Shown: positions 43,612 to 52,749 of the stretch, piece by piece
How positions within the stretch are numbered: the stretch's first letter is position 1
Layout: each line of letters starts with the position of its first letter
Source of the DNA: JACVRM01 sp046262315
GTDB lineage: Bacteria > Actinomycetota > Thermoleophilia > Gaiellales > Gaiellaceae
Assembly (NCBI GenBank): GCA_046262315.1
Contig: JBHEMZ010000036.1
Location: 1 to 64,000 of the forward strand
Direction: 5' to 3'
DNA length: 64,000 nt
Program-made: the position numbers and the translations under genes
Notes under the pieces: model-generated
What the model was told of the DNA's origin: nothing
Databases searched by the model: none
What the model saw: only the letters and a program-made list of their open reading frames with translations

Positions 43612-45042
43612 CTACTTGGGTCGCTCGAGCTTGAGCACCCAGAGCCCCGTCACCAGGTCGCTGGCAAGCACGTAGTCGCCGCTCGTCGCCACGCCCCACA
43701 CGGCGCGGCAGGCGCCGCTCTGGCAGAGCGCGCCATGCTCGTCCGCCCCTACCGGCGGTAACCACTGCGCGATGACGCGAGGACGCGCCGGCCGCGTGAT
43801 GTCCGCAGCGACCACTCCCTGCGTGTACCACGAGAAGAACGCGCGTTTTCCGCGCACGTCGGCGTCGTGCACGCCGTTCATGAGCGACCGCGCGCCGAAG
43901 GGGGCCGGCCGGCCGGCGGCGGCGATGCGCAACGAGCCGAGCCGCCGCGGCCGCGCGGGATTCGAGACGTCGAAGAAGTGCGGCACCCCGCCGGCCGTCT
44001 CGTGCGTCTCGATCAACAGCTTCCCCGAGTTGCCGAGCGCGGCCGAATGTGCCGCCTCGGTGTCCGGCGTGCGGCCGAGGTAGCGCGGCGCGGCGGGGTT
44101 GGTGGTGTCGAGGATGACTGTGCCGAGGTCCCAGTAGGAGAGGTAGGCGCGCGTGCCGGCCGCGTTGCTCGTCACCGAGTGGACGACGTAGGTGATCCCA
44201 CCGCCCTCAGCCGGGTCAGCGGGGTGCGGGTAGACGCCCCGGTCACGCCACACGCCCCACGAGCCGACCTCGACGGGCGCCGTAGGGCTCGTGACGTCGT
44301 AGACGCGGAAGTCCGGCCGGCCGGGCGTCCTGGCGGTGCGTGAGCTCGGGTCGTGGTCCGGGGACGAGCGGAGTTCCGAGTCGATGATCGCCGTGTAGAC
44401 GTAGGCGGCTCCCGACCGCGGCTGGAGCCAGAGCTCGTGCGAGCCGCGAGGTTCGGTGCGGACGAGCGCGAGCGTCCTCGGAGCGCGCGAATCCGTCACG
44501 TCGTACAGCGCGAAGCCGCGAAAGGCGCCCTGCTTGCAGCTCTGGACGCTCGTGACTGCCAGCTCCCCTGTGAAAGCAGGCGTTGCGACGTGCTGGACGA
44601 TCGTCTTCTCCGTCCACGTGCTCTTGAGCGCGGGCTCCAGCTCGTCACTCGCGAAGGTCGATACCAGCACGGGCCGCCTGGGGTTCGCGAGGCTGTATAC
44701 CCGGACGCCGTCCGACGGACAGGCCGGGCCGCCCCAGCTCGACAGGTACGCGTGCCCGCGATGCGCCCAGACGTCGCCGTTGTAGCCCGCTGCGGGGTCG
44801 GCGTGGCCGACGGCACGGAGGCGGTAGCGGGCCGGGGCCCTCGGCGTCGCCGCGGTGGCACTGGGGGCGAACAGAGCGTCGAGCGGCGTCATGGAGCTCG
44901 GCGACAGCGGCATGTGAACCGCGCAGGCCAACGCCCCTGCCGCGCTCACGGTCAGCGTGGCCGCCACGGCGATCAGCATCACGAGCGGGCGTCGCAGAGC
45001 CACCACCTCTTGGGACGATAGCGCGGCCCCTTGGTTGGCCAC
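43612..45042 (-). CDS. Secreted LVIVD-repeat beta-propeller protein
   Basis: 476 residues. A signal peptide (RPLVMLIAVAATLTVSAAGALA) precedes repeated blades of the type GVRVYSLANPRRPVLVSTF, RGFALYDVTDSRAPRTLALV and VILDTTNPAAPRYLG, the LVIVD repeat. No enzymatic motif. Likely an extracytoplasmic propeller of unknown partner. The GTG at 45042 has GAGGAT just upstream; a GTG 39 nt downstream is an alternative. Divergent from DUF503 with only 13 bp between starts. Confidence 0.82.
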   Translation of the reverse strand: MANQGAALSSQEVVALRRPLVMLIAVAATLTVSAAGALACAVHMPLSPSSMTPLDALFAPSATAATPRAPARYRLRAVGHADPAAGYNGDVWAHRGHAYLSSWGGPACPSDGVRVYSLANPRRPVLVSTFASDELEPALKSTWTEKTIVQHVATPAFTGELAVTSVQSCKQGAFRGFALYDVTDSRAPRTLALVRTEPRGSHELWLQPRSGAAYVYTAIIDSELRSSPDHDPSSRTARTPGRPDFRVYDVTSPTAPVEVGSWGVWRDRGVYPHPADPAEGGGITYVVHSVTSNAAGTRAYLSYWDLGTVILDTTNPAAPRYLGRTPDTEAAHSAALGNSGKLLIETHETAGGVPHFFDVSNPARPRRLGSLRIAAAGRPAPFGARSLMNGVHDADVRGKRAFFSWYTQGVVAADITRPARPRVIAQWLPPVGADEHGALCQSGACRAVWGVATSGDYVLASDLVTGLWVLKLERPK

Positions 45043-45048
45043 TATCCT
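45043..45048 (+). promoter_or_regulatory. -10 box of the DUF503-rbfA-ribF operon
   Basis: TATCCT ends 8 nt before the GTG start of the DUF503 gene at 45056, so transcription would begin at or next to the start codon. It overlaps the start region of the divergent LVIVD gene. Confidence 0.5.
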
Positions 45049-45055
45049 CGCTCAC

Positions 45056-45355
45056 GTGAGCACGGGCTACGTCGGGATCCTCTCGGCCGAGCTTCACCTT
45101 CCCGAAGCGGGCTCGCTGAAGGGCAAGCGGAAGTTCGTCAAGTCGGCGAAGACCCAGCTTCAGAACCGCTTCGGAGCCTCGGTCGCCGAGGTCGACCACC
45201 ACGAGCTCTGGCAGCGTTCGCGGCTGACGCTCGCCTGCGTGGCCCGGGAACACCGTAAGTTGACCGCGCTGCTTGACGACGCCGAGCGCTACCTGAACGG
45301 CCAGGAGTTCGAGCTCGGGCCAGTCGAGCGCCGGGTGGTGACGCTCGATGACTGA
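45056..45355 (+). CDS. DUF503 (YlxP-like) protein
   Basis: 99 residues. GYVGILSAELHLPEAGSLKG and KRKFVKSAKTQLQNRFGASV are the signature of DUF503/YlxP, a small ferredoxin-like protein found between infB and rbfA in many Gram-positives and linked to ribosome biogenesis. GTG start; overlaps rbfA by 8 bp. Confidence 0.9.
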   Translation: MSTGYVGILSAELHLPEAGSLKGKRKFVKSAKTQLQNRFGASVAEVDHHELWQRSRLTLACVAREHRKLTALLDDAERYLNGQEFELGPVERRVVTLDD

Positions 45356-45695
45356 GCGCATGCGCCGGGTCAACAAGTCGGTGCGCGAGGTGCTCTCCGA
45401 GGCTCTCCGCGAGCTGAAGGACCCGAGGTTGGGGTTCGTGACCGTGACCGGAGTAGAAACCTCGACCGACCTGCGCCACGCGCGCGTCTTCGTCAGCGTG
45501 CTTGGATCAGAGCGCGAGCGCGACGCGAGCCTCGCCGCGCTAGGCTCGGCCCATGGCGTGCTCCAGGCGCGCCTCGCGCGCGAGCTGCGCATGAAGCGGA
45601 CTCCGCAGCTCTCCTTCGAATACGATCCGACCGTCGAGCGCGGCGTGCACATGTCCCGGCTGATCGACGAGCTCGCCCCGCATGACGAACCCTGA
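45348..45695 (+). CDS. rbfA: Ribosome-binding factor A
   Basis: 115 residues, single KH-like domain: MRRVNKSVREVLSEAL, KDPRLGFVTVTGVETSTDLR and HARVFVSVLG. Needed for 16S rRNA 5'-end processing and cold growth. It overlaps both neighbours (8 and 14 bp). Confidence 0.94.
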   Translation: MTERMRRVNKSVREVLSEALRELKDPRLGFVTVTGVETSTDLRHARVFVSVLGSERERDASLAALGSAHGVLQARLARELRMKRTPQLSFEYDPTVERGVHMSRLIDELAPHDEP

Positions 45696-46680
45696 CCTCA
45701 GTCGCGTCGCCGAGACGATCCGCACCAACGAGCGCTTCCTCGTCACAACGCACGAGAACCCCGATGGTGATGCGCTCGGCTCGCTGCTGGCGGCGAAGCT
45801 GATGCTCGACGCGCTCGACAAGGACGCCGTTATGTTCCTCTCGGGCGACCTGCCTCTGCCCGCGGAATACCGGTTCATGTCGCTCGACGGTCTCGTGCGC
45901 GGAACGCCACCGGCCGACGCGGCGGAGCGCGTCGTGCTCGCGGTGGACTGTGCCAACGAGAGCCGGATGGGAGCGGCAGCGGAGCAGCTGCTGCGCGCGC
46001 AGCTCGTCCTGGACGTCGATCACCACCACGACAACTCCCGCTTTGGGCACCTGAACCTCATCGTTGCGGACGCCTCGTCGACCGGGGAAATCATGCGCGA
46101 CCTGATCGCCGAGCTGGGCGTCGAGCTCACAGCGGAGCTGGCCGAGCCCCTCTACGTTGCGCTCGTCACCGACACGGGTCGCTTTCAGTACACGAACACC
46201 ACACCGAAGGCGCACCGACTCGCCGCCGAGCTGCTCGAGGCGGGCGTCGACGTGCGCCGGGTCTTCCAGGATGTCTACGAATCGGTTCAGTTCGCCAAGC
46301 TCAAGCTGCTTGCCCGGGCGCTCGAGCGGGCGCAGGTCTACGACGGCGGGCGCATCGTCGTCTCCCACCTGGTGGCCGGCGACTTCGCCGAGGTGGGCGC
46401 CGAGGAGCCGTACTCCGAGGGGATCATCGACTTCCTGCGCGCGGTCGAGGGCGCCGAGCTGGCCGTGCTGATCCGCGAGCCGCCGCGGCCCGATGCGCCG
46501 CGGCACCGCATCAGCCTGCGCTCGAACGCCGACGAGGTCGACGTCTCTGCGATCGCACGAGCGTCGGGAAAGGGCGGCGGCCACCGGCAGGCGGCCGGGT
46601 TCTCGAGCGAGCTCTCGCTCGAGGAGGTCACCGAGTTCGTCCGTCGCGAGTTTGCGGCCGCCACGGCCCAAGCCGCGTAG
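45682..46680 (+). CDS. nrnA: DHH/DHHA1 phosphoesterase (NrnA-type oligoribonuclease / pAp phosphatase)
   Basis: 332 residues. DHH motifs are HENPDGDALGS, VVLAVDCANESR, LDVDHHHDNSRFG and a TDTGRF block; the DHHA1 end has GKGGGHRQAAGF. It degrades nano-RNA, pAp or c-di-AMP breakdown products using Mn2+. The rbfA-nrnA-truB-ribF order is standard in Gram-positives. Confidence 0.94.
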   Translation: MTNPDLSRVAETIRTNERFLVTTHENPDGDALGSLLAAKLMLDALDKDAVMFLSGDLPLPAEYRFMSLDGLVRGTPPADAAERVVLAVDCANESRMGAAAEQLLRAQLVLDVDHHHDNSRFGHLNLIVADASSTGEIMRDLIAELGVELTAELAEPLYVALVTDTGRFQYTNTTPKAHRLAAELLEAGVDVRRVFQDVYESVQFAKLKLLARALERAQVYDGGRIVVSHLVAGDFAEVGAEEPYSEGIIDFLRAVEGAELAVLIREPPRPDAPRHRISLRSNADEVDVSAIARASGKGGGHRQAAGFSSELSLEEVTEFVRREFAAATAQAA

Positions 46681-46688
46681 GCGCGCCG

Positions 46689-47372
46689 GTGCCCCCCAGG
46701 GGTCTCGAGCCGAGCGGAATCATCCTCGTCGACAAGCCGGCGGGGCCGTCTTCCTTCGCGATCGTGGCCGACGTGCGTCGGCGAACGGGCGCCCGCACGG
46801 GCCATGCCGGGACGCTCGATCCGTTCGCCACCGGCCTCCTCTTGCTGTTGTCCGGTAGGGCAACTAAACTGGCGCCGTGCTTTGTGGGGCTGGGCAAGCG
46901 GTACGTCACGGACGTCGACCTGAGCGCGCGCACGTCGACCGGCGACCCGGAGGGAGAGGAGGTCGAGCGGTCGGAGGCGCCCTCGCCGGACGAGCTGGAG
47001 CGACGGCTCGGGCGCCTCCGCGGCGAGGTGGAGCTGCCGATCCCGGCCGCCTCCGCGGTCAAGATCGGCGGTGAGCGCGCCTATCGCCTGCACCGACGCG
47101 GCGTGGCCGTGGACATGCCGCTCCGGCGCTCACGTGTGGATGCGCTCGACGTCATCACCTATCGCGAAGGCGTGGCGCGCCTCGACCTGCGGGTGAGTTC
47201 CGGCACCTACGTGCGGGCGATTGCGGACGCGCTCGGAGGACATTGTGCGACGCTCCGGCGCCTCGAGGTGGGGCCGTTCTCCGTCGACGAGGCCGACCCT
47301 CACCGGGTTATCCCGTCGGAGGTGGCTCTGGGGCGACTGGAGCTCGTGAGCCCGCCGGGTACCCGGGCGTGA
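46689..47372 (+). CDS. truB: tRNA pseudouridine-55 synthase, short form
   Basis: 227 residues. The catalytic Asp lies in TGHAGTLDPFATG; GIILVDKPAGPSSF and SSGTYVRAIADALG are also typical. It makes pseudouridine 55 in the T-loop. The usual C-terminal PUA-like domain (~70 residues) is absent, so the protein ends soon after the catalytic domain. Stop overlaps ribF (GTGA). Confidence 0.94.
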   Translation: MPPRGLEPSGIILVDKPAGPSSFAIVADVRRRTGARTGHAGTLDPFATGLLLLLSGRATKLAPCFVGLGKRYVTDVDLSARTSTGDPEGEEVERSEAPSPDELERRLGRLRGEVELPIPAASAVKIGGERAYRLHRRGVAVDMPLRRSRVDALDVITYREGVARLDLRVSSGTYVRAIADALGGHCATLRRLEVGPFSVDEADPHRVIPSEVALGRLELVSPPGTRA

Positions 47373-48235
47373 GGATTGCGCGCCGGGTTGTCGAGTTGGT
47401 GCATGTCCCGCGCGCCGTAGCCCTCGGCACCTTCGACGGCGTCCATCTCGGCCACCGGCGCCTCATGCGAGCGGCGGTCGATGCGGGTCCGGCGCCCACG
47501 GTCGTCACGTTCTATCCGCATCCCCGAGCCGCGCTCGGCGATCGCGTCGAGCTCATCACGACGCTCGAGCGCCGGCTGGAGTTGATCGAGGCGAGTGGCA
47601 TCGCCGATGTCCTCGTCCTTGACTTCACGCTCGAGCTGGCGCGCATCGAGCCGGAGGAGTTTGCCGAGCGGGTTCTCCGAGCAATCGGCGCGGAAGTGAT
47701 CGTCACCGGCCCGGACTTCCGCTTCGGTCATGCGCGGCGCGGCGACGTCGGGTTACTCCATCGGCTTGGGTTCGACGTGCGGCCGGTGCCGCTCGTGGAG
47801 GGGGTCTCCTCCACGCTGGTCCGGCGGCTCTTGCACGCGGGCGAGGTCGATCGCGCCGCACGCCTCCTCGGCCGGCCGGCGGAGGTGGACGGCGTCGTCG
47901 TGGCGGGTGACGCGCGAGGCGAAACACTCGGCTTTCCGACGGCGAACGTTCAGGTGCCGCTGGACCTGCTCGTGCCGGCTCACGGCATTTACGCCGGAGT
48001 CGCCGCGGGACACCGGGCGGCGGTGTCGATCGGCGTCAACCCGCACTACGGCGGCGTCGATCGGCGCGTGGAAGCGTTCCTGCTCGACTTCGAGGGTGAC
48101 CTCTACGGCGAGCGGCTGGTCGTCGAGCTGTGGGAGCGGCTGCGCGACGAGCGCGCGTTCGCGAGCGAAGCTAAGCTCATCGAGCAGATCGCGCGGGACG
48201 TCGAGGCAACGCGTGCCGCGAAGCGCCCCATCTGA
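47369..48235 (+). CDS. ribF: Bifunctional riboflavin kinase / FAD synthetase
   Basis: 288 residues. The N-terminal nucleotidyltransferase has GTFDGVHLGHRRLM and GPDFRFGHARRGD; the C-terminal kinase has LGFPTANVQVP, HGIYAGV and NPHYGGVDRRVEAFL. It makes FMN and then FAD. GTG start fixed by overlap with truB. Last gene of the cluster. Confidence 0.95.
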   Translation: MRIARRVVELVHVPRAVALGTFDGVHLGHRRLMRAAVDAGPAPTVVTFYPHPRAALGDRVELITTLERRLELIEASGIADVLVLDFTLELARIEPEEFAERVLRAIGAEVIVTGPDFRFGHARRGDVGLLHRLGFDVRPVPLVEGVSSTLVRRLLHAGEVDRAARLLGRPAEVDGVVVAGDARGETLGFPTANVQVPLDLLVPAHGIYAGVAAGHRAAVSIGVNPHYGGVDRRVEAFLLDFEGDLYGERLVVELWERLRDERAFASEAKLIEQIARDVEATRAAKRPI

Positions 48236-48263
48236 GCCGCGCGCGATTGCGGACTAGACAACC

Positions 48264-49655
48264 TCATCGGAGCACTCTGGCCGCCCCGCTCCGCCTCGGA
48301 TCGGACGCTGCCTCGGACCCGGAGACCGCACTGACGCCGCCGAAGTAGTGGTGGGGCGCGTCCCAGCGGCGCACCGCCCAGCCACGGCGGGTCAGCTGCT
48401 CGAGACCGTCCTCGTCCACGCCCGGCTCCGCGTGCACCGTCGTCCCTGCGGGATGGCAGCGCGGGCGCTCGATTGCCTGCGCGGGGGTCACCCCCTCGTC
48501 GAGCACCCCCGCCAGGACGCCTACCAAGGCGGTGCGCAGCCGTGTCCCCCCAGCCGCGCCCGCGGCGCAGGCCAGCTGCCCGTCCCGGTCGAAGGCGAGC
48601 GTGGGTGCCATCATGCTGTCCATGCGGCTTCCGGGTGCGAGCGGGCCACGCGCGAGATCCACCTCGCCGAGCATGCTGTTCAGGTGCAGGTCGAGGCCGG
48701 GCAGCCAGTCTCCGGACCCCAGCCCGAGGCTCGTCGTCAGGACACACGTGTCACCAGTCGGATCGACCGTGACGAGGTTCGTCGTATGGCTCGACGTCCC
48801 GGGCCTACACGGGGCCAGCGCCTCCACCAACGCGACCAGGCGCTCTGGCTCGCGCAGCCTCGCAAGGCCGGGAAGGCGTATGAGCGCCTCGGGCACGCCT
48901 GAGAGTCCGGCTCGAGTCTCCACCCGCCATTCGCGCCAGTCGAGTCCGACCGGCTCGCACCAGCGCGCGCGGTAACCATCCAGGTCCTGCCGGGTCACGA
49001 GCCCGCCCCGCGCGGCGCACAGGTTGAGCAGGGCGTCGGCGAGAGTGCCCCGATACGCCGTGCCCGCGCCCTCCTCCGCGAGCGCCTCGAGCGCCGTCAC
49101 GAGCCCAGGCTGACGGAGGCGATCTCCTGGCGCGAGCAGTCGGCCCTCCGGCGCATAGATCCGAAGACCGGAGTCCATCGTCATCACAGGCTCGAGCATG
49201 GCGAGACAAGTGGCCTGCGCGGTCGTCATATCGACGCCGTCGCGCGCCAACCGCAGGGCGGGCTCCACCAGCCGTGGCCAGGGCAGCCGTCCGTGCGCGC
49301 GCCAGAGTGCGTCGAGCCCGGCGGGAACACCAGGGACGCCGCAGGAGGCCGGGCCAACGGCGTAGTGTACGAGCTCGGCGCCGAAGGGCACCGCCAGCCG
49401 CAGCAGCTCGGAGCCGTGCGGCTCTGCCCCGAGTCCTGGAACCGCCACGAAGCAATCGAGGTTCCTGGCTTGCCGCGCTCCTGCATCCCAGTAAATTGCG
49501 TGACCGCCGCCGAGGAGGCCGGTCATGACCGTCTCGGCCACGCAGGAGGCGAGCGAGGCAGCCACGGCCGCGTCGGCCGCGCTACCCCCGTCTGCGAGGA
49601 TGTCGATGCCCGCCTCGACAGTCGCGGGGTGGCCCGCAGCAACGGCCGCCTGCAT
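48264..49655 (-). CDS. Gamma-glutamyltransferase-like Ntn hydrolase
   Basis: 463 residues. N-terminal PATVEAGIDILADGGSAADA and the nucleophile region SSHTTNLVTVD, where the Thr begins the small subunit after self-cleavage, define the GGT family. GSRMDSMMAPTLAF and the later Gly-rich block complete the active site. No signal peptide is seen, so a cytosolic cephalosporin-acylase/GGT-like enzyme is likely. A TAGGGT box lies 9 nt above the ATG on the minus strand (49664-49669). Convergent with ribF, 28 bp apart. Confidence 0.88.
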   Translation of the reverse strand: MQAAVAAGHPATVEAGIDILADGGSAADAAVAASLASCVAETVMTGLLGGGHAIYWDAGARQARNLDCFVAVPGLGAEPHGSELLRLAVPFGAELVHYAVGPASCGVPGVPAGLDALWRAHGRLPWPRLVEPALRLARDGVDMTTAQATCLAMLEPVMTMDSGLRIYAPEGRLLAPGDRLRQPGLVTALEALAEEGAGTAYRGTLADALLNLCAARGGLVTRQDLDGYRARWCEPVGLDWREWRVETRAGLSGVPEALIRLPGLARLREPERLVALVEALAPCRPGTSSHTTNLVTVDPTGDTCVLTTSLGLGSGDWLPGLDLHLNSMLGEVDLARGPLAPGSRMDSMMAPTLAFDRDGQLACAAGAAGGTRLRTALVGVLAGVLDEGVTPAQAIERPRCHPAGTTVHAEPGVDEDGLEQLTRRGWAVRRWDAPHHYFGGVSAVSGSEAASDPRRSGAARVLR

Positions 49656-49783
49656 CTCCGGAGACCCTAGCGACGATCACGTCCGCGTCCCGCGCCCGCC
49701 TGCCGCGGAACTCGCGGCGCCAGCAGGAGGGCGAGGACGTGACGGCCGCTGAGCGTCAAGTGTTCACGGCGATGACTGCGCTT

Positions 49784-49908
49784 GCACGACCCGGTCGTGC
49801 GGCCGAGTAAACAGCCCGCTGCTACCCTGTTCCGCGACCGCAGCCTCGGCCGTTGGCGTCCTTCCTTCGCGGCGCGCTGGGACTGCGGAGACGTCTGCAA
49901 GGAGGCCT
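49784..49908 (+). promoter_or_regulatory. rpsO leader region
   Basis: The region holds a perfect palindrome GCACGAC-ccg-GTCGTGC (49784-49800), a TACCCT -10 candidate (49823-49828) and an ~75-nt 5' leader rich in potential pairs. CTGCGG (49884-49889) could pair with the GACCGCAG region near 49840. S15 autoregulates through its leader in several phyla, and this leader is long for this genome. The specific fold was not resolved by eye. Confidence 0.4.
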
Positions 49909-50178
49909 ATGACCCTCACGAAGGAAGCGAAGAACGGCATCATCGGCAAGCACCGGCAGCACGACTCGGACACCGGGTCGCCGCAGGTGCAGATCGCGCT
50001 GCTGACGCAGCGGATCAACGAGCTCACCGAGCATCTCCGCACCCACGCGAAGGACCACTATTCGCGCCGCGGGCTGCTCAAGCTCGTGGGCCGGCGCCGC
50101 CGGCTCCTGAACTACCTCCAGCGTGAGGACCTGGAGGGATACCGCGCGCTGATCAAGGAGCTTGGTCTGCGCCGCTAG
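49909..50178 (+). CDS. rpsO: Ribosomal protein S15
   Basis: 89 residues. GIIGKHRQHDSDTGSPQVQI, then LTEHLRTHAKDHYSRRGLLK, then LVGRRRRLLNYL is S15. It binds 16S rRNA helices 20-22 early in 30S assembly. AAGGAGG ends just 3 nt before the ATG, shorter spacing than usual. Followed by the pnp hairpin. Confidence 0.97.
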   Translation: MTLTKEAKNGIIGKHRQHDSDTGSPQVQIALLTQRINELTEHLRTHAKDHYSRRGLLKLVGRRRRLLNYLQREDLEGYRALIKELGLRR

Positions 50179-50195
50179 AAGGAAACCCCGTGGGG

Positions 50196-50244
50196 GGTGG
50201 AAGTTTGAGCGAGCCCCGCGCAGGGGCTGACTCAAACCTCCACC
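50196..50244 (+). promoter_or_regulatory. Long rpsO-pnp intercistronic hairpin
   Basis: 50196-50209 pairs with 50231-50244 (13 pairs, one mismatch). A 2x2 internal loop leads to an inner 6-bp stem AGCCCC/GGGGCT (50212-50217, 50223-50228) with a 5-nt loop. It lies between rpsO and pnp, where E. coli has an RNase III-cleaved stem used for PNPase autoregulation. No T-run follows, so it is not a terminator. Confidence 0.8.
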
Positions 50245-50271
50245 TTCTGCCAGAGACGTGGAGGACAGAGA

Positions 50272-52749
50272 ATGAGTATTGCCACCGAGCCCGCAACGAC
50301 GCGGGTCTCGACGACCGTCGGCGACCACGAGATCGCCTTCGAGACCGGGAAGCTGGCGAAGCAGGCCGACGGCGCCGTGCTCGTCCGCTCGGGCGAGACG
50401 ATGGTGCTCGCGACCGCCATGGGCCGCATGGAGCCGCGCGAAGGCGCCGACTTCTTCCCGTTGACCGTGGACGTCGAGGAGCGCATGTACGCCGCGGGCA
50501 AGATCCCGGGCGGCTTCTTCAAGCGCGAGGGCCGGCCAACGGAGCGCGCGATTTTGACCGCGCGCATGATCGACCGCCCCATCCGGCCGCTCTGGCCGAA
50601 GGGGTACCGCAACGAGACGCAGGTGATCTGCACCGTGCTCTCGGCCGACCTCGTCGCCGCGCACGACATCCTGTGCATCAACGGCGCCTCGGCGGCCCTG
50701 ATGGTCTCGCCGCTGCCCTTCCTGGGCCCGGTTGGCGCCGTCCGTATCGGGCGCATCGACGGTGAACTGCGCGTCAATCCGACGCTTCCCGAAGTCGAGG
50801 AGACGGAACTCGACCTGACCGTCGTCGGCTCCGAGGAGGGCCTGACGATGGTGGAGGCGGGGGCCGACGAGGTGCCCGAGGACACGCTGCTCGAGGCGCT
50901 CGAGCTCGCTCACCAGGAGATCCGCAAGATCTGCCAGGCGCAGCGCGAGCTCGTCGAGCAAGCAGGCAAGACAAAGTGGCTCGACGCCGACGTCACGGCC
51001 GAGCTGGAGCGCGAGCACTTGCCGGCCATCGCCGAGCGGATCCGCACTGAGGGCCTGCGTGCCACCGACGCCGTCGTCGAGGAGTTGCTGCCGCCTCTCA
51101 GCATGGACTCGACGCAGGAAGACGTCATGCGCCAGACCCAGCGCAAGCTGAGCCTCGCGACGCTCGTCGAACGTGCCCGCATCGACGCCGTCACGAGTCC
51201 CGTGCGCGAGCAGTTCGAGGACGATCTGCGCGCGCTCACCGACGCAGAGCAGGACTCGAAGGAGCTCAAGTCGGCGAAGCGCCACCTGCTCTTTGACCGC
51301 ATCGTGGAGACGGTGGAGCTGCCGTTCCCGGTTGGCCCCGCCACGGGGGAGGGCGAGCCCGCGACGACCAAGGACTCGCTGACGAGGTCGTACGTCAAGA
51401 AAGCGGCCGAGGCGATCTACAAAGAGCTCGTGCGTCGCAAGATCGCGGTCGAGAAGCACCGCGCGGACGGGCGCGCGCCGGAGGAGATCCGCCCCGTCAC
51501 GTGCGAGGTGGGGCTGTCACCGCGCACGCACGGTTCCGGCCTCTTCACGCGCGGTCAGACGCAGATACTCACGCTGCTCACGCTCGGCACTGCCAAGGAG
51601 GGCCAGCGGATCGACGATCTCTCCCTCGAGACCGACCGCCGGTACATGCATCACTACAACTTCCCGCCTTACTCGGTGGGGGAGACGGGATTCATGCGCG
51701 GGCCTAAGCGCCGCGACATCGGTCACGGGGCGCTCGCCCAGCGCGCGCTCGAGGCAATGATCCCGCCGCCGGCCGAGTTCCCGTACACAATCCGGCTCGT
51801 CTCGGAGACGCTCGAGTCGAACGGCTCTTCGTCGATGGGTTCCGTCTGCGGCTCGACGCTCGCGCTGATGGACGCCGGCGTGCCGATCAAGGCACCGGTC
51901 TCCGGCATCGCCATGGGTCTTGTCAAAGAGGGCGACGACTACGTCATCCTCACGGACATCCAGGGCGCCGAGGATCACCTTGGGGACATGGACTTCAAGG
52001 TGGCGGGCACGCGCGATGGCATCACGGCGCTTCAGATGGACATCAAGATCACCGGGGTCACGCAGGAGATCATGCGGTCGGCGCTCGAGCAGGCGAAGCG
52101 GGCGCGCGTGTCCATCCTCGAGGAGATGCTCGAGGCAATCCCGGAGGTGCGGAGCGAGCTGGCAGAGCACGCGCCGCGGATCACGTCGGTGAAGATCGAC
52201 CCGGAGCAGATCGGGCTCGTGATCGGCAAGGGCGGCGAGACGATCCGCTCGCTCGAGGCCGATTACGACGTACAGATCGACATCGAGGAGGACGGCACCA
52301 TCCTCATCTACGCGACCGAGGGCATGAAGGCCGACGCCGCCATCTCGGCGATCAAGGCGCTCACGAAGGAGCCTGAGGTCGGCGACCAGTACACCGGCAA
52401 GGTGGTCAAGACGACCGACTTCGGCGCGTTCGTCGAGCTGAAGAAGGGGACGGACGGCCTGCTGCACGTCTCGAACGTCGGGCCTGGCCGCGTCAAGCAC
52501 ATCGAGGACGTGATCGACCGCGGCGACGTGCTGGACGTGCTCGTGCAGGAAGTGGACAAGGCTCGCGGGCGCATCGGGCTAAAGCTCGTCGCCAAGCACG
52601 AGAACGGCTCGCTGGTGCAGCCCGAGGAGCTCGTCGAGCGCGCGAAGGACGCGCCCGACCGCCCGGCGCGCGAGGAGCGTCCGCGCCGTGACGGCGACCG
52701 CCCGCGCGGCGGACGCGGCGGACGCGACCGCGAGCGGTCGCGCGACTAG
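50272..52749 (+). CDS. pnp: Polynucleotide phosphorylase
   Basis: 825 residues, somewhat longer than E. coli PNPase. Two RNase PH domains (ETMVLATAMGRMEPREGADF and LSPRTHGSGLFTRGQTQILT), KH (GLVIGKGGETIRSLEADY) and S1 (GDQYTGKVVKTTDFGAFVEL) are followed by a disordered Arg/Asp/Gly-rich tail. It degrades RNA phosphorolytically and adds tails. GTGGAGGA lies ~6 nt upstream of the ATG. The tail region overlaps the next gene by 62 bp. Confidence 0.97.
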   Translation: MSIATEPATTRVSTTVGDHEIAFETGKLAKQADGAVLVRSGETMVLATAMGRMEPREGADFFPLTVDVEERMYAAGKIPGGFFKREGRPTERAILTARMIDRPIRPLWPKGYRNETQVICTVLSADLVAAHDILCINGASAALMVSPLPFLGPVGAVRIGRIDGELRVNPTLPEVEETELDLTVVGSEEGLTMVEAGADEVPEDTLLEALELAHQEIRKICQAQRELVEQAGKTKWLDADVTAELEREHLPAIAERIRTEGLRATDAVVEELLPPLSMDSTQEDVMRQTQRKLSLATLVERARIDAVTSPVREQFEDDLRALTDAEQDSKELKSAKRHLLFDRIVETVELPFPVGPATGEGEPATTKDSLTRSYVKKAAEAIYKELVRRKIAVEKHRADGRAPEEIRPVTCEVGLSPRTHGSGLFTRGQTQILTLLTLGTAKEGQRIDDLSLETDRRYMHHYNFPPYSVGETGFMRGPKRRDIGHGALAQRALEAMIPPPAEFPYTIRLVSETLESNGSSSMGSVCGSTLALMDAGVPIKAPVSGIAMGLVKEGDDYVILTDIQGAEDHLGDMDFKVAGTRDGITALQMDIKITGVTQEIMRSALEQAKRARVSILEEMLEAIPEVRSELAEHAPRITSVKIDPEQIGLVIGKGGETIRSLEADYDVQIDIEEDGTILIYATEGMKADAAISAIKALTKEPEVGDQYTGKVVKTTDFGAFVELKKGTDGLLHVSNVGPGRVKHIEDVIDRGDVLDVLVQEVDKARGRIGLKLVAKHENGSLVQPEELVERAKDAPDRPAREERPRRDGDRPRGGRGGRDRERSRD

